6,811 nucleotides of DNA from Gemmatimonas phototrophica (GTDB taxonomy: Bacteria > Gemmatimonadota > Gemmatimonadetes > Longimicrobiales > Gaopeijiaceae), in the NCBI GenBank assembly GCA_945876015.1, contig CAMCNM010000104.1, positions 1 to 6,811 on the forward strand, written 5' to 3'. Shown here one piece after another: positions 1-5,438 of the stretch. Position numbers and translations under genes: made by a program. The notes beneath the pieces are model-generated. The model ran no database searches. It had not been told where the DNA came from and worked only from the letters and a program-made list of their open reading frames with translations. Every line of letters begins with the position of its first letter. Position 1 is the stretch's first letter.

Positions 1-590
1 GGATCGATCACCACCACGCGCTTGGAGGCCGGGCCAGTGGCCGCGGGCGCGGGAGGGGCGGACGTCGCGGCAGCCGTGGAGGGGCGCGTGGTCGGCCTCG
101 GCGGCTGCGCCTGTGCGCGCGACACCGCCGGTCGCGAAGCCTCCGGAAGCGGCCTGGGGACCGACAGCGCCACCACGCGCGTCTCGAGGACGAATCCGTC
201 CGGTCGAAATGTATAGACCTCGGGCAGATGCGCGGGCAGGAAGTCCGACACGAGCTGAACCGGCACCCAGACTTCGTCGGCGATGCGGTAAGGCTCCCCG
301 GTCAGCTGGAGCAGCTGCGCGCCCCACCGGAAGAACGGGCTGCCCGCGCGCACGAGGATCGTGTCCCCCCCGATCCGAGCGGACTCGCCGCGCGCGGACG
401 AGGTCACGGTCCAGCCGATCCGCTCGAAGCCGATCAGCTGCACCGCCGCGTAGCCGCGGTGGAATTCGACCGGGAGCGGCTGCACGGCGGCTCCGGCCGG
501 CCCCACGATCGCGAGCCGAGTCGGCTGCTGCGCCACGGCCACGCCCGGGAGCGCGAGGATGAGCACGACAACCAGGCCGCGCGTCCTCAT
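1..590 (-). CDS. Exported N-acetylmuramoyl-L-alanine amidase, 3' part missing (window edge)
   Basis: The reading frame opens at ATG 590-588 and stays open to the window edge, giving 195 complete residues. Residues 1-20 are a signal peptide: basic MRTR, a hydrophobic stretch, then AVA before QQ. Residues about 24-145 form a globular domain containing WVPVQLVSDFLP at 108-119, which resembles the copper-amine-oxidase-like or stalk domains found ahead of cell-wall hydrolases. Residues about 146-187 are an Ala/Pro/Thr/Arg-rich linker. The visible end, KRVVVIDP at 189-196, matches the opening strand of Amidase_3 zinc amidases, where GHGG with the first zinc-binding His normally follows; that His lies outside the window. 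Family knowledge: such enzymes cut the amide bond between MurNAc and the stem peptide in the periplasm. ATG overlaps the smpB stop as ATGA, with GGGG at 596-599 as a possible ribosome site, so translation is probably coupled. The catalytic half is unseen, so the function is inferred from six residues plus architecture. Confidence 0.8.
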   Translation of the reverse strand, partial: MRTRGLVVVLILALPGVAVAQQPTRLAIVGPAGAAVQPLPVEFHRGYAAVQLIGFERIGWTVTSSARGESARIGGDTILVRAGSPFFRWGAQLLQLTGEPYRIADEVWVPVQLVSDFLPAHLPEVYTFRPDGFVLETRVVALSVPRPLPEASRPAVSRAQAQPPRPTTRPSTAAATSAPPAPAATGPASKRVVVID

Positions 591-1051
591 TCGTTCCCCG
601 CGATGGCGCGCCGCGTGTCCATCGCCTGCGCGCGCTCCTTCAGCTTCTCGCGCTTGTCGTGCAGCTTCCGCCCGCGCGCGAGGCCGATCACGATCTTCGC
701 GTAGCCGCGCCGGAAGTGCAGCTCGAGCGGCACCAGCGTCAGCCCCTTCTCCTCGACCTTCCCGATCAGCTTCCGGATCTCGTTCTTCGCGAGCAGGAGC
801 TTCCTGACGCGGAGCGGATCCTCGTTGTACCGGTTGGCCTGCTCGTAGGGGGAGATGTGGAGGTTGTGCAGCCAGAGCTCCGCGCCCCGCACGCTCGCGA
901 AGGCGTCCTGGAAGCCCACCTTCCCGGCGCGCAGCGACTTCACCTCGGGACCCTTGAGCACGATACCGGCCTCCCAGGTCGCCAGGATCTCGTAGTCGTG
1001 CCGCGCCTTTCGGTTGGAGGCGACGATCTTCTTTCCATCGGTCTCCGCCAT
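587..1051 (-). CDS. smpB: SsrA-binding protein SmpB
   Basis: SmpB binds tmRNA and delivers it to ribosomes stalled on mRNAs lacking a stop codon, starting trans-translation in the cytoplasm. From ATG 1051 the protein has 154 residues, close to the usual 150-160. Recognisable blocks in order: NRKARHDYEI at 13-22, GIVLKGPEVKSLR at 29-41 (tmRNA-binding beta-barrel), HISPYEQAN at 65-73, DPLRVRKLLL at 78-87, and RGYAKIVIGLARGRKLHDKRE at about 115-135. The basic tail ending DTRRAIAGNE fits the helix that enters the ribosomal decoding site. The start is uncertain: in-frame ATG 1069 and GTG 1072 would add 6-7 residues (MMGYLSA or MGYLSA). I prefer 1051 because SmpB proteins usually begin a few residues before this KKIVASNRKA block, although no good Shine-Dalgarno stands close to it. 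The stop overlaps the amidase ATG by four bases. No ssrA gene is visible in the window. Confidence 0.97.
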   Translation of the reverse strand: MAETDGKKIVASNRKARHDYEILATWEAGIVLKGPEVKSLRAGKVGFQDAFASVRGAELWLHNLHISPYEQANRYNEDPLRVRKLLLAKNEIRKLIGKVEEKGLTLVPLELHFRRGYAKIVIGLARGRKLHDKREKLKERAQAMDTRRAIAGNE

Positions 1052-1066
1052 GGCGCTAAGGTAACC

Positions 1067-1089
1067 CATCACCCCGGCGAGGGGTGATG
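1067..1089 (-). promoter_or_regulatory. Perfect 9-bp hairpin in the smpB leader
   Basis: The plus strand reads catcacccc (1067-1075), ggcga loop (1076-1080), ggggtgatg (1081-1089), a perfect 9-bp inverted repeat with a 5-base loop. In the minus-strand transcript it ends 15 bases before the smpB ATG at 1051. The 3' arm holds the alternative starts GTG 1072 and ATG 1069 and a GGGGTGAT segment that resembles the extended anti-16S complement. Neither side is followed by a T run, so it is not a standard intrinsic terminator. A role as a translational or processing element of smpB is inference; it could also simply be a weak attenuator after the transpeptidase gene. Confidence 0.45.
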
Positions 1090-1153
1090 AAGAACGAGAG
1101 TGGTAGGGACGGGAGAGTCGAAGCGACCGGTGCGGAGATCCGCGCCCGTTTCA

Positions 1154-1777
1154 TCAGTAGATGAGCACCGGGGTGCCCACTTCCACCATGTGCATCAGCT
1201 CACGCGCGTTCTCGTTGGTGAGCCGGATGCACCCGTGGGATACGCGGCGCGCGTCGGGATCCGGATTCATCAGGAGCGCCGGCGTGTTCGTGCCGTGGAT
1301 CGCGATCCCGTCGCCCAGATAGATCGCGGTCGTGCCCATGATCCCCGCCATCGTCCGGGAGGGATCGTTCGCGGCCGGGGGCGTGAGACCCTTCTCGACG
1401 TAGTGCCAGTCGGGCGCCTCCCAGAGCGGATCCTTCTCCATGCGGCGGATGCGCATCATCCCGCGCGGCGTGGAGAACTTCCACCCGTGGTCGCCGTTGA
1501 CCAGCTGGAAGCCCGTGCCGGTGCCGGCGGGGGCGGACCAGATGGCCTGGTCGCCCTCGAAGACGAACACGCGGTTCTCTGCCAGGTGGACCACGACGTA
1601 CCGCTCGGCCGAACTGACGAGCGGGCCGTCCAGATTGGGCGCCCCCTCGATGATGCGGTCCTGGAAGAGGAGCGCCTCGTCCGCGACGGACTCGCGAAAC
1701 GCCTGGGCGGCCCCCGAAACGGGGGTTCCCAGCGCGGCCGCGAGGGCCACCGCTCCGACGATCGAGATCCTTCTCAC
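1154..1777 (-). CDS. Exported L,D-transpeptidase, YkuD domain
   Basis: This is a 207-residue protein of the YkuD (ErfK/YbiS/YcfS/YnhG) family. Such enzymes form 3-3 peptidoglycan cross-links or attach proteins to the stem peptide, using a cysteine nucleophile outside the inner membrane. Residues 1-26 form a signal peptide (MRRIS, hydrophobic core, SGAAQA). The catalytic domain spans about 58-207, starting at YVVVHLAENRVFVFE. The active-site signature is present: H161 (IHGTN), then SHGCIRL at 180-186 with H181 and nucleophile C183. There is no LysM or other wall-binding domain. The start is GTG 1777-1775, overlapping the TGA of the upstream yihY-like gene as GTGA, with AAGGA at 1788-1784 six bases ahead. 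A longer frame extends upstream without a stop into the yihY-like gene, but that extension is a shadow. The gene ends in two consecutive TGA codons (1156-1151). The exact donor and acceptor specificity cannot be read from the sequence. Confidence 0.93.
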   Translation of the reverse strand: MRRISIVGAVALAAALGTPVSGAAQAFRESVADEALLFQDRIIEGAPNLDGPLVSSAERYVVVHLAENRVFVFEGDQAIWSAPAGTGTGFQLVNGDHGWKFSTPRGMMRIRRMEKDPLWEAPDWHYVEKGLTPPAANDPSRTMAGIMGTTAIYLGDGIAIHGTNTPALLMNPDPDARRVSHGCIRLTNENARELMHMVEVGTPVLIY

Positions 1778-2751
1778 ACCGCATCCTTGAACAGGGTACC
1801 TGCCCGCGTGCTCCGGAGGGCCCGCCGCATGGTCCAGACCTGGGCGACCTCCCCCCCCAAGACAAACACGATCGAGCCGTAATAGATCCGGAAAAACAGG
1901 ATCGCGATCGTGATCAGATTCCCGTACGTGGAGCCGTAGTCCGCCACCCGGGTCACGTACCAGCTGAACGCATACTTGAGGACCTCGAACAGCGTCGCCG
2001 TGAAGCTCGCCGCCACAATGGCAGTCTTCCAGGGGATCCAGCGCGCGGGCAGGTAGCGATACAACCCCAGGAAGAGGACCCAGGCGGTGCCATAGGATAT
2101 GGCGAACCGCCACACGACCTGGAGGATCGAGAGCGCCTGGCCGCTCACCCCCCTCGTGCCCAGCGCCAGCATGCCCAGGTCCTTGGCCGACTCCATCTCG
2201 GTGGTGATCCCCAGGTTCACGAGGATCAGCGCGCCGCCGATGATCACCACTTTGGCGTCGAAGATCTTCCCGCCGACGATGCCGCGGTCCTGGGCGACGT
2301 CGAACACTTCCTGGAGCACCGTGCGCAGCGTGCCGACCAGACGGGTCGAGAACCAGATGAGCAGGACGGCGCCGACCGTGGTGAAGCCCGTGCGGCCTTC
2401 CACCACGCCGTCGATCGCATCGCGCACGGTCTGCACGAGGTTGACGTTGCCGCCGACCACCGGGAGGTAATCGAGCAGGAGGTTGACGACCACGGTGGTG
2501 GGGTCGCCGAAGCGCGCGGCGAGGAAGATGCCCGCGACGCCAACCGAGAAGAGGAGCAGGGGGATGATCGCGACGAGCAGGTTGAACGCGATCGCGCCGG
2601 CGAGGAAGAAGATATTGTCGTCCCCGGCCTTGTCGTACACGCGCTTCAAGAACCAGCGGACCCGCTGGCCACGGGTGGGTGGCGGCAGCGGCGCGGCGCG
2701 AGGGGGCGCTGAAACAGGAAGCGGACGGGCCTCGTCGCCCGTCCGCTCCAT
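1774..2751 (-). CDS. YihY/BrkB (UPF0761-type) integral membrane protein
   Basis: A 325-residue polytopic inner-membrane protein. After a Pro/Ala/Arg-rich cytoplasmic leader (about 1-30) comes WFLKRVYDKAGDDNIFFLAGAI, matching the family's N-terminal segment that precedes the first membrane helix. Hydrophobic segments lie near 47-79, 123-140, 166-184, 212-231, 241-265 and 275-303, fitting the six-helix plan. Further family marks are YRYLPARWIPWKTA at 231-244, the YAFSWYVTRVADYGSTYGNL stretch at 260-279, and RIYYGSIVFVLGGEVAQVW at 288-306. The BrkB label comes from an old serum-resistance report and RNase BN was once misassigned to this family; the true activity is unsettled, so I give no function beyond membrane protein. 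The start is ATG 2751 with only a weak GAG (2756-2758) ahead. It follows the YtxH-like gene by 54 bases and overlaps the transpeptidase start by four, suggesting cotranscription with envelope genes. Confidence 0.92.
   Translation of the reverse strand: MERTGDEARPLPVSAPPRAAPLPPPTRGQRVRWFLKRVYDKAGDDNIFFLAGAIAFNLLVAIIPLLLFSVGVAGIFLAARFGDPTTVVVNLLLDYLPVVGGNVNLVQTVRDAIDGVVEGRTGFTTVGAVLLIWFSTRLVGTLRTVLQEVFDVAQDRGIVGGKIFDAKVVIIGGALILVNLGITTEMESAKDLGMLALGTRGVSGQALSILQVVWRFAISYGTAWVLFLGLYRYLPARWIPWKTAIVAASFTATLFEVLKYAFSWYVTRVADYGSTYGNLITIAILFFRIYYGSIVFVLGGEVAQVWTMRRALRSTRAGTLFKDAV
1784..1788 (-). promoter_or_regulatory. Ribosome binding site for the GTG start of the L,D-transpeptidase
   Basis: The minus strand carries AAGGA six bases before GTG 1777, inside the last codons of the yihY-like gene. 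It decides the GTG start over longer in-frame possibilities and supports coupled translation of the two genes. Confidence 0.6.
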
Positions 2752-2773
2752 GTCACTCGTCTCGGTGCTCGGC

Positions 2774-2800
2774 CCGTCGTGAAGGGGTCACCTCGGACGG
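2774..2800. other. Imperfect inverted repeat between the ytxH-like and yihY-like genes
   Basis: Plus-strand ccgtc (2774-2778) pairs with gacgg (2796-2800), and inside it gtga (2779-2782) pairs with tcac (2788-2791), leaving a 5-base loop and a one-sided 4-base bulge (2792-2795). There is no T run on either side, so it is not a canonical terminator. It could be a chance fold in GC-rich sequence. Confidence 0.25.
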
Positions 2801-2805
2801 AGGGG

Positions 2806-3237
2806 TCAGGCGCCCGGCTCCGAGGCCCCGGGCGAGCCCGGCGCACGAGGAGCCCCGCGCGCGGCGTCGATGCCCGCACGGTAAGCCGCCTTGGACTGCT
2901 CGAGGCGCTGCTCGAGATCGGCGCGCGCGTCGTGCGCGGCCTGACGGCCGGACTCGACCGCGCCCTTCACTCCATCCACGCGACTCTGCACGCCCGCGCG
3001 GGCCTGGTCGAGACGGCTCTCGAGCTCGTGCTGCGCGGCACGCACGCGCTCCTCGGCCTGCTGGAGGAGCTTCCGCGCGCGCTTCTTGATCTCCTCCTGC
3101 GTCTCCTCGCCGCTCATCGGAGCGAACAGGAGGGCGATGCCGGCACCCACCAGGGCGCCCAGCAAGAACGCACCTACGTTGCTGCCCTTCTCCCGCTCGA
3201 TCACGATGTACGGCTGATCCTCATCCCGGTCCCGCAT
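2806..3237 (-). CDS. YtxH-domain small membrane-anchored coiled-coil protein
   Basis: A 143-residue protein with YtxH/gas-vesicle-GvpP-like architecture. A charged head (1-17) leads into a glycine-rich membrane segment, about 18-40 (GSNVGAFLLGALVGAGIALL), then FAPMSGEETQEEIKKRARKL, the typical YtxH continuation after the helix. Residues about 45-126 are a long amphipathic helix rich in Ala, Glu, Arg and Gln, resembling LEA or apolipoprotein-like repeats (ERVRAAQHELESRLDQARAG and similar). The tail 128-143 is Gly/Ala/Pro rich. The biochemical role of the family is not known; members are often stress-associated in Firmicutes. I chose ATG 3237 because AGGAG stands eight bases ahead; a frame open to 3306 would add 23 residues that do not look like the family. 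It lies 72 bases after pgi and 54 before the yihY-like gene. Co-transcription with the latter is inference. Confidence 0.85.
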   Translation of the reverse strand: MRDRDEDQPYIVIEREKGSNVGAFLLGALVGAGIALLFAPMSGEETQEEIKKRARKLLQQAEERVRAAQHELESRLDQARAGVQSRVDGVKGAVESGRQAAHDARADLEQRLEQSKAAYRAGIDAARGAPRAPGSPGASEPGA

Positions 3238-3245
3238 AGTCCGAT

Positions 3246-3250
3246 CTCCT
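3246..3250 (-). promoter_or_regulatory. Ribosome binding site of the ytxH-like gene
   Basis: AGGAG on the minus strand, eight bases before ATG 3237, is one of the strongest Shine-Dalgarno matches in the window. It settles the start against the longer in-frame ATG at 3306. Confidence 0.7.
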
Positions 3251-3282
3251 GGCTCGCGGCTCGATTCCCACACCTCAATGTG

Positions 3283-3298
3283 TCCGCTGGGGAGCGGA
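3283..3298. other. Short hairpin after pgi
   Basis: Plus-strand tccgct (3283-3288), gggg loop, agcgga (3293-3298): a perfect 6-bp stem in the 72-base gap between pgi and the ytxH-like gene, starting 11 bases past the pgi stop. No T run follows in either direction, so termination is doubtful; it might mark a processing or weak pause site. No convincing sigma-70 promoter was seen in this gap. Confidence 0.3.
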
Positions 3299-3309
3299 GC
3301 GTGCAATTG

Positions 3310-4665
3310 CTATACCCGCCAGCGGGGATCGGCGTGCCCGAACGAGGGGGGCGAGAACCCCTCCCGGCCCAGGAGCCCGTAGGTCAGGCGCTTCCCCAGC
3401 TCCACCCCCGGCTGGTCCAAGGGATCGACCCCGGCCAGGGCCCCGGCATACACGGTGGCGATCTGGAACAGCATGAAGAGGGCCCCGAGCGTGGCGGCGT
3501 CCACCTTTTCCAGCTCGATCGTGATGCTGGGCCGACCGGCCTGCCGGAGCGCCTCGGCCGTGGCCCGCCGCTCCGAGTCGAGCAGCTCGGCCAGGGTGTG
3601 GCCGCCCAGATAGCCCAGCTCGACGATCTCGGGGTGGAGCGCCGGGATCGCGACCGGATCGCCGTCGACCTTCACCGCGAGGAAGATCACGACCTTGTCG
3701 CGCGGGCCCTCCATGAAGAGCTGGACCTGCGAGTGCTGATCGGTCGCCCCGACGGCCGGGAGGGGCGTGGGACCCGTGCCCGCCTTGCCGAGCGACTCCG
3801 CCCAGAGCTGCTGGAACCAGAGCGCGAACGAGCGCAGCCGGTCGCTGTACGGCATGAGCACGTGGATCGGCTTGCCGTCTTCCGTCGTCGCGTGATGGAG
3901 CAGCGTCGCGAGGACTCCCGCGGGGTTCTCGAGCAGCTTGTCGGTGCGGCAGCGCTCCTCCATGGCACCCGCGCCCGCGAGCAGCGCGGCGATGTCCACT
4001 CCGGTCACGGCAGCGGGCCAGAGTCCCACCGGGGTCAGCACCGAGAACCGGCCGCCGACGTTGGGCGGCACCGACAGCGTCGGGATCTTCTCCGCGTCCG
4101 CGATGTGGCGGAGCGCGCCCTTCTCGGGATCGGTCGTGAAGATGAAGTGTCCGCGCACCTTTTCCTCGCCCACCAACACGGCGAGACGCTCCCGGATGAC
4201 GAGATAGAGCGCCATCGTCTCGGCGGTCGAGCCCGACTTGCTGACCACGTTGAACAGCGTCTTCCTGAGATCCAGGCGGTCGAGCAGGGGGCCGACCGTC
4301 GCGGGATCGGGATTGTCGAGCACGTAGAGCCGCGGGAAGTAGTCGCGCCCTTCGGTGTCGCGCTCGTTCCAGTGCGGCGCGAGCAGCGCGTCGCGCAGCG
4401 TGACCGCGCCGAGGCCGCTCCCTCCGATGCCCAGCAGCACGACGTTCTCGAACCACTGCCCGAACGAGTCCGCCACCTCCTGCACGTGGCGGGTCGTCTC
4501 GGAGGTCCACGGCAGATCGAAGAATCCGATCTCGCCCTTCTCCCTGCGCGCCTCGACGGCGCGATAGGCGTCGGCGAAACGCGCGGCGAGCGGACCCGTG
4601 AGCCTGGCGGGATCCACGCCGTCCGCCACGCCGGGCGAAAGCATCAGGTTGAAATCAACGACCAT
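3310..4665 (-). CDS. pgi: Glucose-6-phosphate isomerase
   Basis: Interconverts glucose-6-phosphate and fructose-6-phosphate in cytoplasmic glycolysis and gluconeogenesis. The 451-residue length fits the shorter Bacillus-type enzymes rather than the roughly 550-residue E. coli type. Visible motifs: GIGGSGLGA at 79-87 and SKSGST at 142-147 (phosphate-binding SIS folds), VGGRFSVLTPVG at 203-214 (PGI signature 1), LWAESLGK at 287-294 with probable catalytic Glu290, DQHSQVQLFMEG at 309-320 with probable ring-opening His311, and DQPGVELGKRL at 417-427 with active-site Lys425 (signature 2). All expected catalytic residues are present. The start ATG 4665-4663 overlaps the upstream hydrolase stop by one base (TGATG), with GAGGTGG at 4676-4670 as the ribosome site. 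It ends with TAG at 3312-3310. Position between a hydrolase/pyruvate kinase pair and envelope genes suggests it closes a small metabolic operon. Confidence 0.97.
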   Translation of the reverse strand: MVVDFNLMLSPGVADGVDPARLTGPLAARFADAYRAVEARREKGEIGFFDLPWTSETTRHVQEVADSFGQWFENVVLLGIGGSGLGAVTLRDALLAPHWNERDTEGRDYFPRLYVLDNPDPATVGPLLDRLDLRKTLFNVVSKSGSTAETMALYLVIRERLAVLVGEEKVRGHFIFTTDPEKGALRHIADAEKIPTLSVPPNVGGRFSVLTPVGLWPAAVTGVDIAALLAGAGAMEERCRTDKLLENPAGVLATLLHHATTEDGKPIHVLMPYSDRLRSFALWFQQLWAESLGKAGTGPTPLPAVGATDQHSQVQLFMEGPRDKVVIFLAVKVDGDPVAIPALHPEIVELGYLGGHTLAELLDSERRATAEALRQAGRPSITIELEKVDAATLGALFMLFQIATVYAGALAGVDPLDQPGVELGKRLTYGLLGREGFSPPSFGHADPRWRV

Positions 4666-5438
4666 CAGCCCACCTCGACGGACAGACCGTCATATGCGGG
4701 GAAGACGCCCGGGGGAAGCTTTCCCGCGAGCTCGCGGTGACTTACGCGGTGCGTCATGTGCACGAGGTAGGTCCGCTTCGCGCCGACCGCCGCGGCCGCC
4801 GCGAGAGCCTCCTCGATGTTGAAGTGGGTCGGATGCGGAGAGCCCCACCAGAGCGCGTTCAGCACCAACGTATCCACTCCCTCGAGCGCCGCGAGCGTGG
4901 CCGGTGGCAGGGACTTTCCGTCGGTCACGTAGCCGAGCGGCCCGGCGCGGAAGCCGAAAACGGTCGTGACCCCGTGCGGCACCGGGAGGGGGACGATGTC
5001 GGTCCCGAGCACGGGAAGCGGCTCGAGCGGCCGGAACGCCCGAACCTCGAACTCGGGCTTGGTGGTCCCGGGCTGGAGTGCGACGGTGGGGTCGAAGATG
5101 TACGGAAAGCGCGTACGCAGCTCGAACCGGTGCATCTCCGGCACCCACAGCGTGACCGGCTCGCGCGCGGAGAACGCGCGCAGGTCGTCAATGCCGTGAA
5201 TGTGGTCCGCGTGCGTGTGGGTGATCCAGACCCCGCCGAGCGCGGTCACGCCTTCCCGCAGCAGCTGGATGCGAAGCTCGGGCGGCGCGTCGATCAGCAG
5301 GCGCCCCTCGGGCAGGTCGAGCAGCGCGCCGCTCCGCGTGCGCTGGTCGCGCGGGTCGTCCGAGGCACACACTGCGCAGCGGCATCCCAGAACGGGGATG
5401 CCGAACGAGGTGCCGGTGCCGAGGAAGGTGAGCTTCAG
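4665..5438 (-). CDS. PhnP-like MBL-fold metal-dependent hydrolase (COG1235), apparent CTG start
   Basis: A 257-residue metallo-beta-lactamase-fold hydrolase. Read from CTG 5438 it opens LKLTFLGTGTSFGIPVLG, the usual first strand of COG1235 proteins, where the first residue is normally Met. GCRCAVC at 18-24 gives three cysteines (19, 21, 24) as in PhnP, where a cluster like this binds a structural zinc. Metal-site motifs follow: HTHADH at 74-79, H155 (VPHG), D173 (VTDG) and HMTH at 227-230. Family knowledge: PhnP is a phosphodiesterase acting on cyclic ribosyl phosphate; relatives have varied substrates. No phn genes are visible, so the substrate is unknown. The frame has no ATG, GTG or TTG between an in-frame TAG (about 5466-5468) and GTG 5372; starting at GTG 5372 would delete the first strand and most of the Cys cluster. 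CTG overlaps the pyruvate kinase TGA (CTGA) and has GGAG five bases ahead. The stop overlaps pgi by one base. A base error or true CTG initiation are both possible. Confidence 0.88.
   Translation of the reverse strand: MKLTFLGTGTSFGIPVLGCRCAVCASDDPRDQRTRSGALLDLPEGRLLIDAPPELRIQLLREGVTALGGVWITHTHADHIHGIDDLRAFSAREPVTLWVPEMHRFELRTRFPYIFDPTVALQPGTTKPEFEVRAFRPLEPLPVLGTDIVPLPVPHGVTTVFGFRAGPLGYVTDGKSLPPATLAALEGVDTLVLNALWWGSPHPTHFNIEEALAAAAAVGAKRTYLVHMTHRVSHRELAGKLPPGVFPAYDGLSVEVG

Noticed and set aside
1052..1153. An ssrA (tmRNA) gene or small RNA beside smpB.
   Set aside because: The gap is only 102 bases and shows no tRNA-like ends or tag reading frame; only the 9-bp hairpin is notable.
1100..1882. 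A 260-codon plus-strand frame, with similar ones at 659-1087 and 4737-5576.
   Set aside because: Each is antisense to a well-supported gene (L,D-transpeptidase, smpB, MBL hydrolase), and the products look like low-complexity shadows.
1778..2113. A 112-residue N-terminal extension of the L,D-transpeptidase into the yihY-like gene.
   Set aside because: The extension has no domain character, runs out of frame over strong YihY-family sequence, and would bury the signal peptide. GTG 1777 has its own Shine-Dalgarno.
3283..3298. Intrinsic terminator after pgi.
   Set aside because: The stem is only 6 bp and no T run follows on either strand, so I list it only as a hairpin.
3238..3306. Extended start of the ytxH-like gene at ATG 3306.
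   Set aside because: The extra 23 residues are unlike the family, and AGGAG lies eight bases before ATG 3237.
3238..3309. A promoter for the ytxH-like gene, based on TTGCAC near the start of the gap.
   Set aside because: No acceptable -10 hexamer stands at normal spacing; a single weak -35-like match is expected by chance.
2779..4740. A 653-codon open frame on the plus strand.
   Set aside because: It lies wholly antisense to pgi and the ytxH-like gene, which carry clear family motifs. Its translation is dominated by Arg, His, Glu and Leu without recognisable domains, as expected for an antisense frame in GC-rich coding DNA.
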